This document shows positions 41,447-52,108 of a DNA stretch of 64,000 nt, in pieces; within the stretch, counting starts at the first letter, position 1; each line of letters begins with the position of its first letter. A program made the translations under genes and the position numbers. The stretch comes from Shewanella gaetbuli (GTDB lineage: Bacteria; Pseudomonadota; Gammaproteobacteria; Enterobacterales; Shewanellaceae). The notes beneath the pieces are model-generated. The model searched no databases. It saw nothing but the letters and a program-made list of their open reading frames with translations, and was not told where the DNA came from. The stretch covers positions 90,420 through 154,419 of the forward strand of contig NZ_JAKIKP010000010.1 in the NCBI RefSeq assembly GCF_023284065.1, given 5' to 3'.

Positions 41447-43745
41447 ACAATTCCACTGCGTGACTGTTGGTAACCCGAATGCAGGTAAATCAACACTGTT
41501 TAATGCACTAACGGGCTCTAACCAACAGGTGGGTAACTGGTCAGGCGTAACTGTTGAGAAAAAAACAGGTCAATTTACCCTTGGGGATATAGACGTTCAA
41601 TTGACAGACCTCCCTGGTATATATGATTTATTACCTGCTGGTGATAATTGTGACTGCTCATTAGACGAACAAATTGCTCAGCAATATTTAGCCGATCAAC
41701 AAGTCGATGCAATTATCAACCTTGTTGATGCGACCAATATTGAGCGTCATCTTTATCTTACGGTTCAATTGCTCGAGCTTGGGATACCAACGATTGTTGT
41801 GCTCAATAAAATTGATGCAGCAACTCAGCTTGAAATTAACATCAATACAGAAAAAATGGCTGAAGCTTTAGGCTGTCCAGTTATTGCCATTTGCTCGCGA
41901 AATGAAACCGATGTCGATAATGTTAAAGCTGCTGTTCAAGGTATTTTAACTTCAGAGTCAATAAGGCCTGCATTATCACTTGATTATCATCAGGATGTTG
42001 AGCAAAGCTTGAGTTTATTAACTCGCTACATTAATGACAATAACTTGCCTACACTCAGTCGTGGTCGCGCGTTAGCATTATTGGCCAATAATCAAAGTTG
42101 TGGATTTGCTGATCAAGACTTAAAGCAAGTGGTATTGACTTGTAATGAAACAGTGCAAGCTCATGGCGAAGATTTAGATGTTCTGGTTGCCAGTACGCGT
42201 TATGATTTTGTGGATAGCGTTTTTACTCAGTCAGTGAATGTTGGTGAACATTTAAGTATGACAGAGAAGTTGGATAAATTTGTTTTACACCCATTGCTGG
42301 GTATTCCTATCTTCTTGTTTGTTATGTATCTACTGTTTATGTTTAGTATCAATGTAGGTAGCTCTTTCATCGACTTTTTCGATATTACAGCTGGGGCTAT
42401 TTTTGTTGACTACTTTGGTGCTGCATTATCCAGTATTGGCTCGCCTGATTGGTTAGTCACTATTTTAGCGGGCGGAATAGGGCAAGGCATTCAAACTGTT
42501 GCGACTTTCATTCCCGTTATTGCCGCATTATTTTTAGCGTTATCGGTATTAGAAGCGTCAGGCTATATGTCTCGAGCGGCTTTTGTTGTTGATGGCTTGA
42601 TGCGTAAAATTGGTTTACCTGGTAAAGCTTTTGTACCGATGATTGTTGGCTTTGGTTGTTCAGTACCCGCCATTATGGCGACTCGCACCTTAGGCAGTGA
42701 ACGTGAGCGAATCGTGACTGGCATGATGGCTCCATTTATGTCATGCGGAGCTAGGCTTCCTGTATATGCGCTTTTTGCGGCTGCATTTTTCCCAGAATCA
42801 GGGCAGAACCTTGTATTTTTGCTGTATATCATAGGCATTTTTGCCGCAATAGGAACAGGATTACTTTTACGTCATACCGTGTTACCGGGTAATAGTAGCG
42901 CTGTTGTTATGGAGCTACCCAGTTACGAAATGCCACGATTTAAAGCAGTGCTTTCTCGTACAGCTAAGCGCACTAAGAGTTTTATATTTGGTGCCGGAAA
43001 AATCATTGTCATTGTGGTGACTTTGCTTAACTTTATCAACGCCATTGGTATTGATGGTAGCTTTGGTCATGAAGACAGCCAAGAATCATTATTAAGTGTG
43101 GCTAGCCAACAGGTGACTCCGCTTTTCTCTCCTATGGGTGTAGAGCAAGATAACTGGCCGGCAACTGTAGGTATTATTACCGGTATATTTGCTAAAGAAG
43201 CTGTAGTCGGTACCTTGAATAGCTTATACAGTACTGCTGCTGCAGACGATGAAGAATTGGCGCCATTTTCAGAAATACTAGATGAAGCTTTAATGACCAT
43301 TCCAGAAAACCTTTTTGGTATTGCACCTGAAGATCCTTTATCTCTTGATATTGGCGATGTTGGAAATATTGATTCAGCAGCAGAAGAGTTAGACGTTGAT
43401 ACCTCAACATTTAGTGCGCTTCAATCTGGTTTTAATGGTCAAGCTGCTGCCTTTGCTTATTTACTGTTTGTATTACTCTATACACCTTGTGTAGCGGCAA
43501 TGGGGGCTTTAGTAAATGAGTTTGGGGCGAAATGGGCTAGGTTTGCGGCATTATGGACATTTGCTTTAGCGTATGGAACGGCAACGGTTGCTTACCAAGG
43601 AGCAACCTTCAATGAGCACCCTGTTCAGTCTACCGCTTGGATTAGCTTTTTCTTAATCGCGCTGTTTGTTTTTTACAAGTGGCTAAAAAAGCAAGGCCAA
43701 AAAGCTCAGCAGATCATTCCCAATGTAAAAGTGATTACTGGTTAG
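41439..43745 (+). CDS. feoB: FeoB, ferrous iron transporter
   Basis: A 768-residue inner-membrane transporter. The N-terminal G domain has the P-loop GNPNAGKS (residues 11-18), the DLPGIYDL switch region and NKID. The C-terminal half has the two Gate domains and conserved segments such as GFGCSVPAIMATRTL and FMSCGARLPVYALFAAAFF. It drives Fe(II) import under reducing conditions. No feoC follows. The start overlaps feoA by 8 bases, so the pair is translationally coupled. Confidence 0.96.
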   Translation: MTKQFHCVTVGNPNAGKSTLFNALTGSNQQVGNWSGVTVEKKTGQFTLGDIDVQLTDLPGIYDLLPAGDNCDCSLDEQIAQQYLADQQVDAIINLVDATNIERHLYLTVQLLELGIPTIVVLNKIDAATQLEININTEKMAEALGCPVIAICSRNETDVDNVKAAVQGILTSESIRPALSLDYHQDVEQSLSLLTRYINDNNLPTLSRGRALALLANNQSCGFADQDLKQVVLTCNETVQAHGEDLDVLVASTRYDFVDSVFTQSVNVGEHLSMTEKLDKFVLHPLLGIPIFLFVMYLLFMFSINVGSSFIDFFDITAGAIFVDYFGAALSSIGSPDWLVTILAGGIGQGIQTVATFIPVIAALFLALSVLEASGYMSRAAFVVDGLMRKIGLPGKAFVPMIVGFGCSVPAIMATRTLGSERERIVTGMMAPFMSCGARLPVYALFAAAFFPESGQNLVFLLYIIGIFAAIGTGLLLRHTVLPGNSSAVVMELPSYEMPRFKAVLSRTAKRTKSFIFGAGKIIVIVVTLLNFINAIGIDGSFGHEDSQESLLSVASQQVTPLFSPMGVEQDNWPATVGIITGIFAKEAVVGTLNSLYSTAAADDEELAPFSEILDEALMTIPENLFGIAPEDPLSLDIGDVGNIDSAAEELDVDTSTFSALQSGFNGQAAAFAYLLFVLLYTPCVAAMGALVNEFGAKWARFAALWTFALAYGTATVAYQGATFNEHPVQSTAWISFFLIALFVFYKWLKKQGQKAQQIIPNVKVITG

Positions 43746-43769
43746 TTTATCTACAGATTTGTTAACCGT

Positions 43770-43803
43770 AATAAACCCAGCAGTGCTGGGTTTATTTTTT
43801 TTT
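43770..43803 (+). terminator. Terminator after feoB
   Basis: AATAAACCCAGCA pairs with TGCTGGGTTTATT around one base, followed by a T run. Confidence 0.9.
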
Positions 43804-43896
43804 CATAATTTTTGTTTGCAATAGTTGTAACTGTCCTTGTTCTGTAGGATCATCAGTCTTTTGACAACATTGCCATTATGTGCCAAGAGGATTTTC

Positions 43897-45567
43897 ATGA
43901 GTCAAGTGGACACCGAAGTACGTCCAAGTAACTTCATTCGTAATATCATTGACGAAGATTTAAAAAGTGGTAAGCACACTCAAGTGCATACCCGTTTTCC
44001 GCCGGAGCCAAATGGTTTTCTGCATATTGGACATGCCAAGTCGATTTGTTTGAATTTTGGTATTGCACAAGATTATCAAGGGCAATGTAATTTACGCTTT
44101 GACGATACCAACCCTGAAAAAGAAGACATTAATTACGTTAAGTCGATTCAGGAAGATGTTCGCTGGTTAGGGTTTAACTGGTCTGGTGATATTTGCTATT
44201 CGTCAAATTATTTTGATCAATTACACCAATATGCCGTTGAGTTAATCAATAAAGGCTTAGCTTACGTGTGCTTCTTAAATGGTGAGCAAACACGTGAATA
44301 CCGTGGCACCTTAAAAGAGCCTGGTCGTAACAGCCCATATCGAGATACTTCAGTAGAAGAAAATCTTGCTTTGTTTGAAAAAATGCGCGCAGGCGAATTC
44401 AAAGAAGGTGAGTGTGCTTTACGTGCAAAAATTGATATGGCATCACCTTTTATGTGTATGCGTGATCCGGTTATTTACCGTGTCAGGTTCGCCCATCATC
44501 ATCAAACAGGCGACAAATGGTGCATTTATCCAATGTACGATTTTACTCACTGTATTTCAGATGCTATCGAAAATATCACCCACTCTATTTGTACTTTAGA
44601 GTTTCAAGATAACCGTCGACTTTACGATTGGGTGTTAGATCATTTAGATGACTTTCAAGCGCCTAACCGCACGCGTCAATACGAGTTTTCTCGCTTAAAT
44701 CTTGAATATACATTGATGTCTAAGCGCAAGCTGAATGATCTGGTCAATCGTAAATTAGTTGATGGTTGGGATGACCCACGTATGCCTACAATTGCGGGTT
44801 TACGCCGCCGTGGTTATACGCCAGGTTCTATCAGAGAGTTTTGTAAGAGGATTGGTGTTACTAAACAAGATAACCTAGTTGAAGTAGGCATGTTAGATGC
44901 TTGTATTCGCGAAGAGTTAAATGAACATGCACCGCGCGCAATGGCGGTACTTCGTCCTGTTAAAGTGGTGATTGAAAATTATCCTCACTCAGAGCCAGAA
45001 GCAATTATGGCTTCCGTTCATCCAAATAATGAAGAGATGGGTAAACGTGAACTATTTTTTGGTCGTGAGTTATTTATCGATGCAGAAGACTTTAAAGAGT
45101 CAGCTAATAAGCACTTCAAACGTTTAGTTTTAGGTAAAGAAGTGCGTTTGCGTAATGCCTACGTCATCAAAGCTGAACGCTGTGATGTTGATGCTGAAGG
45201 TAATGTCACCACCATATACTGTACTTATGATGACCAAACCTTAGGTAAAAACCCAGCAGATGGTCGTAAAGTTAAAGGCGTAATTCATTGGGTTGAAGCA
45301 ACTAGTGCAAAACCTGCTGAGCTTCGCTTATACGAGCGACTATTTACTGATGCCAACCCAGCAGCATTTGAAACGGTCGACGAAGTGCTTAATCCAAATT
45401 CTTTGACTGTGGTGCAAGGATTAGTTGAGCCAAGTTTAGTCAATGCGCAAGCTGAAAAGGCTTACCAGTTTGAGCGTGAAGGTTATTTCTGTGCAGATAA
45501 TAAAGATTCTTCACCTGAGCATTTAGTATTTAATTTAACCGTACCATTAAGAGATTCCTTCGCTTAA
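43897..45567 (+). CDS. glnS: Glutaminyl-tRNA synthetase
   Basis: A 556-residue class I aminoacyl-tRNA synthetase (E. coli 554). The HIGH motif is in [15 protein letters not shown] near residues 35-49, and the KMSKS-type motif is [27 protein letters not shown] regions and the C-terminal anticodon-binding barrels are present. It charges tRNA-Gln. The ATG at 43897 has AGAGGA six bases upstream; the frame extends to 43837 without a better signal. A terminator follows. Confidence 0.97.
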   Translation: MSQVDTEVRPSNFIRNIIDEDLKSGKHTQVHTRFPPEPNGFLHIGHAKSICLNFGIAQDYQGQCNLRFDDTNPEKEDINYVKSIQEDVRWLGFNWSGDICYSSNYFDQLHQYAVELINKGLAYVCFLNGEQTREYRGTLKEPGRNSPYRDTSVEENLALFEKMRAGEFKEGECALRAKIDMASPFMCMRDPVIYRVRFAHHHQTGDKWCIYPMYDFTHCISDAIENITHSICTLEFQDNRRLYDWVLDHLDDFQAPNRTRQYEFSRLNLEYTLMSKRKLNDLVNRKLVDGWDDPRMPTIAGLRRRGYTPGSIREFCKRIGVTKQDNLVEVGMLDACIREELNEHAPRAMAVLRPVKVVIENYPHSEPEAIMASVHPNNEEMGKRELFFGRELFIDAEDFKESANKHFKRLVLGKEVRLRNAYVIKAERCDVDAEGNVTTIYCTYDDQTLGKNPADGRKVKGVIHWVEATSAKPAELRLYERLFTDANPAAFETVDEVLNPNSLTVVQGLVEPSLVNAQAEKAYQFEREGYFCADNKDSSPEHLVFNLTVPLRDSFA

Positions 45568-45581
45568 TTGGTTTGGTAATT

Positions 45582-45608
45582 AAAAGGCGCTTATTGCGCC
45601 TTTTTTAT
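45582..45608 (+). terminator. Terminator after glnS
   Basis: AAAAGGCGC TTATT GCGCCTTTTTT, 15 bases beyond the glnS stop and about 20 before the pdxB start. Confidence 0.9.
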
Positions 45609-45626
45609 TATTTTAAAGAAATAGAT

Positions 45627-46778
45627 ATGATGAAAATTATCGCTGATGAGAATATGCCCTATGTTGAGGCTCTTTTTGCTCACTTGGGTAACGTTGAATT
45701 TGTAAATGGCCGAGAGCTTTCCCCTGAGCAAGTTGAAGATGCAGATGTATTACTGGTGCGTTCGGTAACTAAAGTTAATAAAGCATTGTTAGAAAATGCT
45801 CATCAGTTAAAATTTGTAGGCAGTGCAACCATTGGTACAGACCATGTCGACCTTGATTATTTACAACAACGAGGGATATATTTTACCAATGCCCCCGGTT
45901 GTAATGCGACCTCGGTAGGGGAGTTTGCATTCATCGCCTTATTAGAGTTAGCGGCACGATTTAATTGCAAAATTAAACACAAAGTGATTGGCATCGTTGG
46001 TGCAGGTAATACTGGCACTGCTGCGGCAAAATGTTTTGAAGCTTATGGATTGCGTGTGCTGCTTTGTGATCCAATAAAACAGGCAGAGGGAGACCCTCGT
46101 GACTTTGTTTCGTTAAATGAAGTTATAGAACAAGCTGACGTATTGTCATTACATGTTCCAATAACAAAAAACGGTGCAAACAAAACCTGGTATTTGTTTG
46201 ATGAACAAAAATTGCTGTCACTAAAAGAAAATACATGGTTAATAAATTGCTGTAGAGGTGAGGTGATTGACAATCGTGCTTTAGTGCGCGTGAAGCAAAG
46301 CCGGCCGGATATCAAAGTGGTGTTAGATGTGTGGGAAGGAGAGCCAAAACCACTAGCTGAATTAGTCCCATTAGTTGAATTTGCAACACCGCATATTGCA
46401 GGCTACAGCTTAGAGGGAAAAGCTAAAGGTACATTTATGCTTTATCAACATTTATGTCAAATGTTACAGCAACAACCCGAACTTGAACTCAATGGACTTT
46501 TACCTACGTTTTCCTTTAAGCAACTTAATGTTGACCCACAAATAAATGAGCGAGAACTGCTAAAACTTTGTCGAGTAGTATTTGACCTTCGCGACGACGA
46601 TGCCCTGTTTAGACAACATTTTCATACCGCAAAAGGGTTTGATTTAATGCGTAAACAACACACCCATAGACGGGAGTTTAGCGCAATGACGATAAACGTT
46701 GAGACATCAAAGAGTATTAGTGCAAAAAGTGCAATGTCAGATTGCAAAAAACAGCTGGCATCATTAGGGTTTTCTTAA
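45627..46778 (+). CDS. pdxB: Erythronate-4-phosphate dehydrogenase
   Basis: A 383-residue D-2-hydroxyacid dehydrogenase for the second step of pyridoxal phosphate synthesis by the DXP-dependent route. It begins [21 protein letters not shown], carries the NAD-binding [16 protein letters not shown], the catalytic residues in CCRGEVIDN and DVWEGEPKP, and the His in [15 protein letters not shown], with a PdxB-specific C-terminal domain. The start is the double ATG at 45627; the frame further upstream overlaps the glnS terminator. Confidence 0.95.
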   Translation: MMKIIADENMPYVEALFAHLGNVEFVNGRELSPEQVEDADVLLVRSVTKVNKALLENAHQLKFVGSATIGTDHVDLDYLQQRGIYFTNAPGCNATSVGEFAFIALLELAARFNCKIKHKVIGIVGAGNTGTAAAKCFEAYGLRVLLCDPIKQAEGDPRDFVSLNEVIEQADVLSLHVPITKNGANKTWYLFDEQKLLSLKENTWLINCCRGEVIDNRALVRVKQSRPDIKVVLDVWEGEPKPLAELVPLVEFATPHIAGYSLEGKAKGTFMLYQHLCQMLQQQPELELNGLLPTFSFKQLNVDPQINERELLKLCRVVFDLRDDDALFRQHFHTAKGFDLMRKQHTHRREFSAMTINVETSKSISAKSAMSDCKKQLASLGFS

Positions 46779-46946
46779 TAAAAAACGTATTTAGCTAATT
46801 ATTCTTTACCGTTAGTTCAGCAATAATAATAAGTTGAGAAATAATCAGCCTTTTTAACCATTTTTTAGTAAATCAGGCCTAGCAAAAACACAGTAAACTA
46901 GGTAGATTGTCAATTCAAATAAGATTATTAGGAGTCGAGCATTATT

Positions 46947-47963
46947 ATGTCTCAGGAATTTAATGTTGTCGTTTTAGGTGCATCAGGCGCAGTGGGTCAA
47001 ACTATGATTGAGATCCTCGAAGAGCGTAATTTCCCTGTTGCTAATTTATACCCTTTAGCGAGCAGTCGAAGCGCTGGTGAAACTGTCAGTTTTCATGGAA
47101 AACAAGTTGAAATTCTGGATGTAGAAAAGTTCGATTGGACTCAAGCACAAATTGGTTTCTTTTCAGCAGGTGGTGACGTTTCAGCAAAATGGGCGCCAAT
47201 TGCAGGTGAAGCTGGCTGCGTTGTGATTGATAATACATCACACTTCAGATACGACATTGACGTGCCATTAGTGGTACCCGAGGTAAACCCTGAAGCGATT
47301 GCAGACTTTAGAAACAGAAACATTATTGCTAACCCGAATTGTTCAACTATTCAAATGTTAGTGGCATTAAAGCCGATATATGATGCGTTTGGTATTAGCC
47401 GGATTAACGTGGCAACCTATCAGTCTGTATCAGGCACCGGTAAAAAAGCCATTGATGAATTAGCAGGGCAATGCGCTAAGTTATTGCAAGGTTTGCCAGT
47501 TGAGCCAGAAGTTTATCCGAAACAAATTGCATTTAATGTATTACCGCAAATTGATAAGTTTATGGATAACGGCTACACCAAAGAAGAAATGAAAATGGTG
47601 TGGGAAACGCAAAAAATCTTCGCTGATGATGAAATTGTGGTTAATCCAACTGCGGTACGCGTTCCTGTATTCTATGGCCATTCAGAGGCTGTGCATTTAG
47701 AAACTCGCCAACCTGTTGATGCAGAAGACATTAAAGCCGTATTACGTGATGCTCAAGGGGTTGTGCTTTTTGAAAGTGATGATGAGTATCCAACCGTTGT
47801 TACAGAGTCAGCGGGTCAAGATCCTGTTTATGTTGGAAGAATAAGAAAAGATATTTCTCATTCTCATGGTATAAATTTATGGGTTACGGCCGATAACATC
47901 CGTAAGGGTGCTGCGCTAAACAGCGTACAAATTGCTGAAATTTTAATTCGTGATTACTACTAA
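46947..47963 (+). CDS. asd: Aspartate-semialdehyde dehydrogenase
   Basis: A 338-residue enzyme of the Vibrio Asd type. The NADP-binding GASGAVGQTM is at residues 11-20 and the catalytic Cys132 is in NPNCSTIQM; the C terminus RKGAALNSVQIAEILIRDYY is typical. It reduces aspartyl phosphate to the semialdehyde that leads to lysine, diaminopimelate, threonine and methionine. AGGAGTCG lies before the ATG. The 168-base gap from pdxB probably holds its promoter. Confidence 0.95.
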   Translation: MSQEFNVVVLGASGAVGQTMIEILEERNFPVANLYPLASSRSAGETVSFHGKQVEILDVEKFDWTQAQIGFFSAGGDVSAKWAPIAGEAGCVVIDNTSHFRYDIDVPLVVPEVNPEAIADFRNRNIIANPNCSTIQMLVALKPIYDAFGISRINVATYQSVSGTGKKAIDELAGQCAKLLQGLPVEPEVYPKQIAFNVLPQIDKFMDNGYTKEEMKMVWETQKIFADDEIVVNPTAVRVPVFYGHSEAVHLETRQPVDAEDIKAVLRDAQGVVLFESDDEYPTVVTESAGQDPVYVGRIRKDISHSHGINLWVTADNIRKGAALNSVQIAEILIRDYY

Positions 47964-48012
47964 GCGTTTAATATCGTAACCGAATATTTAGTTTATCAGC
48001 TTTATTAGCTTA

Positions 48013-48040
48013 AAAAGCCCGCATTTTGCGGGCTTTTTTT
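48013..48040 (+). terminator. Terminator after asd
   Basis: AAAAGCCCGC ATTTT GCGGGCTTTT followed by T residues. Confidence 0.92.
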
Positions 48041-48281
48041 GTTTTAGGGTTGTCAGTATGTAGCAGGGCTGACAAAGTTAGTTTATAGTCGTAAAAGTGT
48101 AAGAATTTCATTAAGCAATTGCGTTTATGTTGACAACCTGTAACTAGGTGTTTGATGCCGTTAATGATGTCACTAGCGTTGTAAGTGAGTTAATGAAATT
48201 TGATAATAAAAATTAACGATAATAATGACCTAAAGCCAGTTGTCATGATGACAAATATATCGTGCTAAAAGGGAAGGATTG
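48041..48281 (+). promoter_or_regulatory. fimV upstream region
   Basis: A gap of about 240 bases with no gene. A perfect palindrome TTGTCAT-G-ATGACAA at 48240-48254 lies 27 bases before the fimV ATG and may be an operator. Confidence 0.5.
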
Positions 48282-51200
48282 ATGACATTTCGTACTTCAT
48301 ATTGGGCGGGTTTGTTTTTTTGTGTCGCCACAGCCACTTCAGGAATCACCATTGTTTATTCAGTTAATGCTGAAACGCTTAAAATTACTGGACCAAATGG
48401 TGAGGTAAAACAAGCCACACAACAGTATGGCCCAACAACTCCCTCTGATACTTTTTGGAGCATTGCTCAAAAAGTTCGTCCTAATGATCAAGTGACCATA
48501 TATCAGGTCATGGCTGCATTATTTGAAGCGAACCCTCATGCTTTTAGTGGTAATAATTATAATACCTTAGAAAAAGACATGGTTTTGCAAATTCCCTCAG
48601 TGGAAACCATGTTAGCGATTCCAAAGCAAGACGCTAAAGCCAGGGCCGAAAGAGACGACCGGGTAATAAGGCAAGCTAAGCAATCAGGCGTAGCGTTAAA
48701 TCAGGTGGTTACTTCAAATAATGTAACGACGCCTGCCATAAGTGAGCCTAAGGCGGCAACTGACACCAGCACTCAAGTTACAACCACTCAAGTTACCGCT
48801 AATGCGAAACCTGCTGCAGCTGAAAAGCCGCTGCAAATTACACAACAAGTTCAAAAGCCTATTCCAGAGACCGTTAAGCTGACACAAACTCAGCAGGCAG
48901 ATATTAACTCTTTAAATAATCAGTTAGATATGGCGAACAATAAGTCATTAATGCTTATTGATGAGCTTGCTCGTGCACAAGAGCAGCTTATGGTGACCAG
49001 AAGTGATAACCAAGTACTGCAGCAGAAAATTGAAGAGTTGATGACTGCTGTTGGGGAAGTTGAAGAAAATTTACAATTACAGATTGAAAAAAATGGCTTG
49101 CTCTATGAAAAAAATCAGCAGTTAACCGAGCAGTTAGCGCAAGCTAGCCAACCACCTATTGAGCAGCCCACTGATTTTTGGCGTTCTTTAACCGATAATT
49201 TATGGGTACTGATAGGTCTAGCATCGTTACCATTACTACTAATTTTTGCCTTAGTATTCTGGTTATTACGCCGCAGATCACAATCAGAGCAATCTCAAGT
49301 GGCGACTGAAACCGTTCAAGAAAATAAAGTTGAAGCCACACCAGAGCAAGATACTGATTTAGAAGACCTTGCCATACATCTTGACGATGATACTGAAGAG
49401 TCTATTGATGACTTGTTAGATCTTGAAGGCGTAGATGTTCAGCCAGAAGCTGAACTGGATATGAGTGATGATGAAGCCGATATGGCAGCAGATATTGTCA
49501 TTACAGAGTCAGATGACATTAATGAAGCAGCACCAGAAGATGAAAGTACCTCTTTAGATGATCTTTGGGCTGAAGCTATGGAAGAGCAAGAATCTGAGCT
49601 TGAGCCTTTAGAAACGGATGAAGATTTAGATAGTCTTTTGGATGGTTTAGATGATGACCTTGATACTCCGGAAACACCAGCCGCCGCAGAAGATGATTTA
49701 GATGCATTGTTAGCGGGTTTAGACACACCAGAGGTTGAGTCTGAAATTGATGAAGATATTACTGAAACTAGCGAGCAAGATGAGCTAGACAGTTTGTTAG
49801 CTGACTTTGACTTACCGGCAGAAACCCAAACCACGGAAGCAGACTCAAATGCCGATGCTGAAGCTGATTTAGATGACTTGCTTGCTGATTTTGATATTGA
49901 GCCATCAGCGGATGAAGAGCCATCAGCGGATGAAGAAGAGCCATCAGCGGATGAAGAAGAGTCATCAGCGGATGAGAAAGAGCCAAGTGATGACGATATT
50001 GACGCTTTGTTAGCCGGTTTTGATGCGCCAGCTGAAGCAGACTCATCTGAAACAAGCTTGGCTGAATCAAATGAAGCAGAACAAGCTGAAACAGAGGAAG
50101 ATTTAACCGACGTTATTGCAGCTGAACTGGATGAAGAGAGTGAGGCGGACGTTAACTCAGTAGATGAAGAGCCATCAGCAGATAAAGAGCCATCAGCGGA
50201 TGAGGAAGAGCCAAGTGATGACGATATTGACGCGTTGTTAGCCGGTTTTGATGCGCCAGCTGAAGCAGACTCATCTGAAACAAGCTTGGCTGAATCAAAT
50301 GAAGCAGAACAAGCTGAAAAAGAGGAAGATTTAACTGACGCTATTGCAGCTGAACTGGATGAAGAGAGTGAAGCGGACGCTAACTCAGCGGATGAAGAGC
50401 CATCAGCGGATGAAGAGCCAAGTGATGACGATATTGACGCGTTGTTAGCCGGTTTTGATGTGCCAGCTGAAGCAGACTCATCTGAAACAAGCTTGGCTGA
50501 ATCAAATGAAGCTGAACAAGCTGAAACAGAGGAAGATTTAACCGACGCTATTGCAGCTGAACTGGATGAAGAGAGTGAAGCGGACGCTAACTCAGCGGAT
50601 GAAGAGCCATCAGCGGATGAGAAAGAGCCAAGTGATGACGATATTGACGCGTTGTTAGCCGGTTTTGATGCGCCAGCTGAAGCAGAACAAACTGAAGCAG
50701 AAGAAGATTTAACCGACGCCATTGCGGCTGAACTGGATGAAGAGCCATCAGTGGGTATAAATGAGCCGAATGATGACGATATTGATGCGTTATTAGCTGG
50801 TTTTGATGCGCCAGCTGAAGCAGAACAAACTGAAGCAGAAGAAGATTTAACCGACGTTATTGCGGCTGAACTGGATGAAGAAAGTGAAACGGACACTAGT
50901 TCAACAGATATTGAAGAGCCCGCACTGGATTCACTATTAACGGAACTAGAATCTGTTAATCAAAACACTGAGGATTCACCTGTTGAGTTTGATATTGAGC
51001 AAGAAGCTGAAGACGATGATCTTTCCAGTTTAATTGCCGAGCTTGAGCAAGCGAATGAAACTGTTGAATCACAAGATGATTTAGCGCTATCGACCCCTGA
51101 TGCTGACATTAAATTAGACTCATCTGTTGATGACGCCCAGCAATTAACGGCATTAGCAGAGGGTGATGTTGATGATGAGATGTTGTTGGAGGCTGAAAAC

Positions 51201-51974
51201 GAGTTAGATATGTTGTTAGCCGATATGGCTAATGAAGATATCGATGCCACAACCGAGAACGTCACACTGAGCGAGTTTTCTGACCCAGTGGCTAAAACGG
51301 CCAAAGATTCTGGCTTTTTCAATGACTTGAAAGCGGCTGACAAACCTGAAGAAAATTCATTAGATTGGGAATCGAACCTATTAAGTGCAGAACAAAATCA
51401 TTCAGATGATTTAGACAACCAACCGCCAAATACTGGGGATTTTGTTCAACCACAATCACTAGAAACAGACCTTAACAACAGTGATGATTCTGATGATTTC
51501 TTGGCGGCATTCTCAGAGTCTATCGCAGATGAGTCACCAGACGATACTATTGCTGACGAAGAGTTTATCCTCTCTAATGATGGGCTTACGGTTGATGAAG
51601 CGCTAGCGGCATTAGATAAAAGTGAGACGAATGAAGCGCCGCTATCTGATGAGTTAAGTCATTTTGAGCGTGAAAATGGCTTTATTGATATCGACAAGCT
51701 GTTGAATGATGCAGATGAAGAGGAACCCGCGTCATCTGACAAGTATAAAGATGTTGATGTCGATATGGGGGAAGTTGAAGCATTAATTGGCAATGCTAAT
51801 ATGGTCGATGTTGATGATGAAGAGAACTCTGTTAATGCCAAACTAGACTTAGCCAGAGCCTATATTGAAATAGACGATGAAGACAGTGCCAAAGCCCTTT
51901 TAAAAGAAGTTCAAATTGATGGTAATGATCGTCAACAGTCAGAGGCAAATACATTACTGAAAAAGTTTAACTAA
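48282..51974 (+). CDS. fimV: FimV, polar hub protein with acidic repeats
   Basis: A 1230-residue protein. The N terminus has a signal-like segment, then a LysM-like domain (SDTFWSIAQKVRPNDQVTIYQ near residue 50) expected to bind peptidoglycan. A coiled coil (about 200-285) and one membrane helix (LWVLIGLASLPLLLIFALVF near 308-327) follow. The rest is cytoplasmic and very acidic, with long repeats (about residues 540-870), and ends in the FimV C-terminal TPR-like domain (NAKLDLARAYIEIDDEDSAKALLKE). FimV organises the cell pole and twitching or type IV pilus functions in related bacteria. The start is the ATG after a TTG; GGGAAGGA precedes it. It is followed by a terminator and then truA. Confidence 0.92.
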   Translation: MTFRTSYWAGLFFCVATATSGITIVYSVNAETLKITGPNGEVKQATQQYGPTTPSDTFWSIAQKVRPNDQVTIYQVMAALFEANPHAFSGNNYNTLEKDMVLQIPSVETMLAIPKQDAKARAERDDRVIRQAKQSGVALNQVVTSNNVTTPAISEPKAATDTSTQVTTTQVTANAKPAAAEKPLQITQQVQKPIPETVKLTQTQQADINSLNNQLDMANNKSLMLIDELARAQEQLMVTRSDNQVLQQKIEELMTAVGEVEENLQLQIEKNGLLYEKNQQLTEQLAQASQPPIEQPTDFWRSLTDNLWVLIGLASLPLLLIFALVFWLLRRRSQSEQSQVATETVQENKVEATPEQDTDLEDLAIHLDDDTEESIDDLLDLEGVDVQPEAELDMSDDEADMAADIVITESDDINEAAPEDESTSLDDLWAEAMEEQESELEPLETDEDLDSLLDGLDDDLDTPETPAAAEDDLDALLAGLDTPEVESEIDEDITETSEQDELDSLLADFDLPAETQTTEADSNADAEADLDDLLADFDIEPSADEEPSADEEEPSADEEESSADEKEPSDDDIDALLAGFDAPAEADSSETSLAESNEAEQAETEEDLTDVIAAELDEESEADVNSVDEEPSADKEPSADEEEPSDDDIDALLAGFDAPAEADSSETSLAESNEAEQAEKEEDLTDAIAAELDEESEADANSADEEPSADEEPSDDDIDALLAGFDVPAEADSSETSLAESNEAEQAETEEDLTDAIAAELDEESEADANSADEEPSADEKEPSDDDIDALLAGFDAPAEAEQTEAEEDLTDAIAAELDEEPSVGINEPNDDDIDALLAGFDAPAEAEQTEAEEDLTDVIAAELDEESETDTSSTDIEEPALDSLLTELESVNQNTEDSPVEFDIEQEAEDDDLSSLIAELEQANETVESQDDLALSTPDADIKLDSSVDDAQQLTALAEGDVDDEMLLEAENELDMLLADMANEDIDATTENVTLSEFSDPVAKTAKDSGFFNDLKAADKPEENSLDWESNLLSAEQNHSDDLDNQPPNTGDFVQPQSLETDLNNSDDSDDFLAAFSESIADESPDDTIADEEFILSNDGLTVDEALAALDKSETNEAPLSDELSHFERENGFIDIDKLLNDADEEEPASSDKYKDVDVDMGEVEALIGNANMVDVDDEENSVNAKLDLARAYIEIDDEDSAKALLKEVQIDGNDRQQSEANTLLKKFN
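49911..49980 (+). repeat. Short repeats of a five- to six-codon unit in fimV
   Basis: About four back-to-back copies of GAGCCATCAGCGGATGAA with one or two extra GAA codons or a point change, encoding EEPSADE-type peptides. They merge into the larger repeat array. Near-identity makes this stretch prone to slippage. Confidence 0.85.
49983..50905 (+). repeat. Five tandem repeats in fimV
   Basis: Units start with CCAAGTGATGACGATATTGA or a close variant at 49983, 50211, 50418, 50628 and 50766, giving spacings of 228, 207, 210 and 138 bases. Each encodes DDDIDALLAGFD, a PAEA segment and an EEDLT-AELDEE segment; the last two units lack the central SSETSLAESNEAEQ part. The DNA is nearly identical between copies, not just the protein. 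Confidence 0.92.
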
Positions 51975-52024
51975 CCACTATTTACAGCATATGGTCGTTA
52001 AAGTTGATTAGTATGATCATAATT

Positions 52025-52058
52025 AAAAAACAGTGCATAGACATGCGCTGTTTTTTTT
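52025..52058 (+). terminator. Terminator between fimV and truA
   Basis: AAAAAACAGTGCAT, a 4-base loop, then ATGCGCTGTTTTTT, with one G-T pair and a long T run. Confidence 0.85.
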
Positions 52059-52108
52059 ATGATAAAATGCGCGCCATTTGAATTATGAGCGTTAATTAAG
52101 GTTAGGTT

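Noticed and set aside
49439..50896. Long open frame of 485 codons on the minus strand, very Ser-rich
   Set aside because: It is the complement of the acidic fimV repeats: GAA, GAT and GCT codons read backwards give TTC, ATC and AGC. No ribosome-binding site or domain, and the fimV frame has clear homology.
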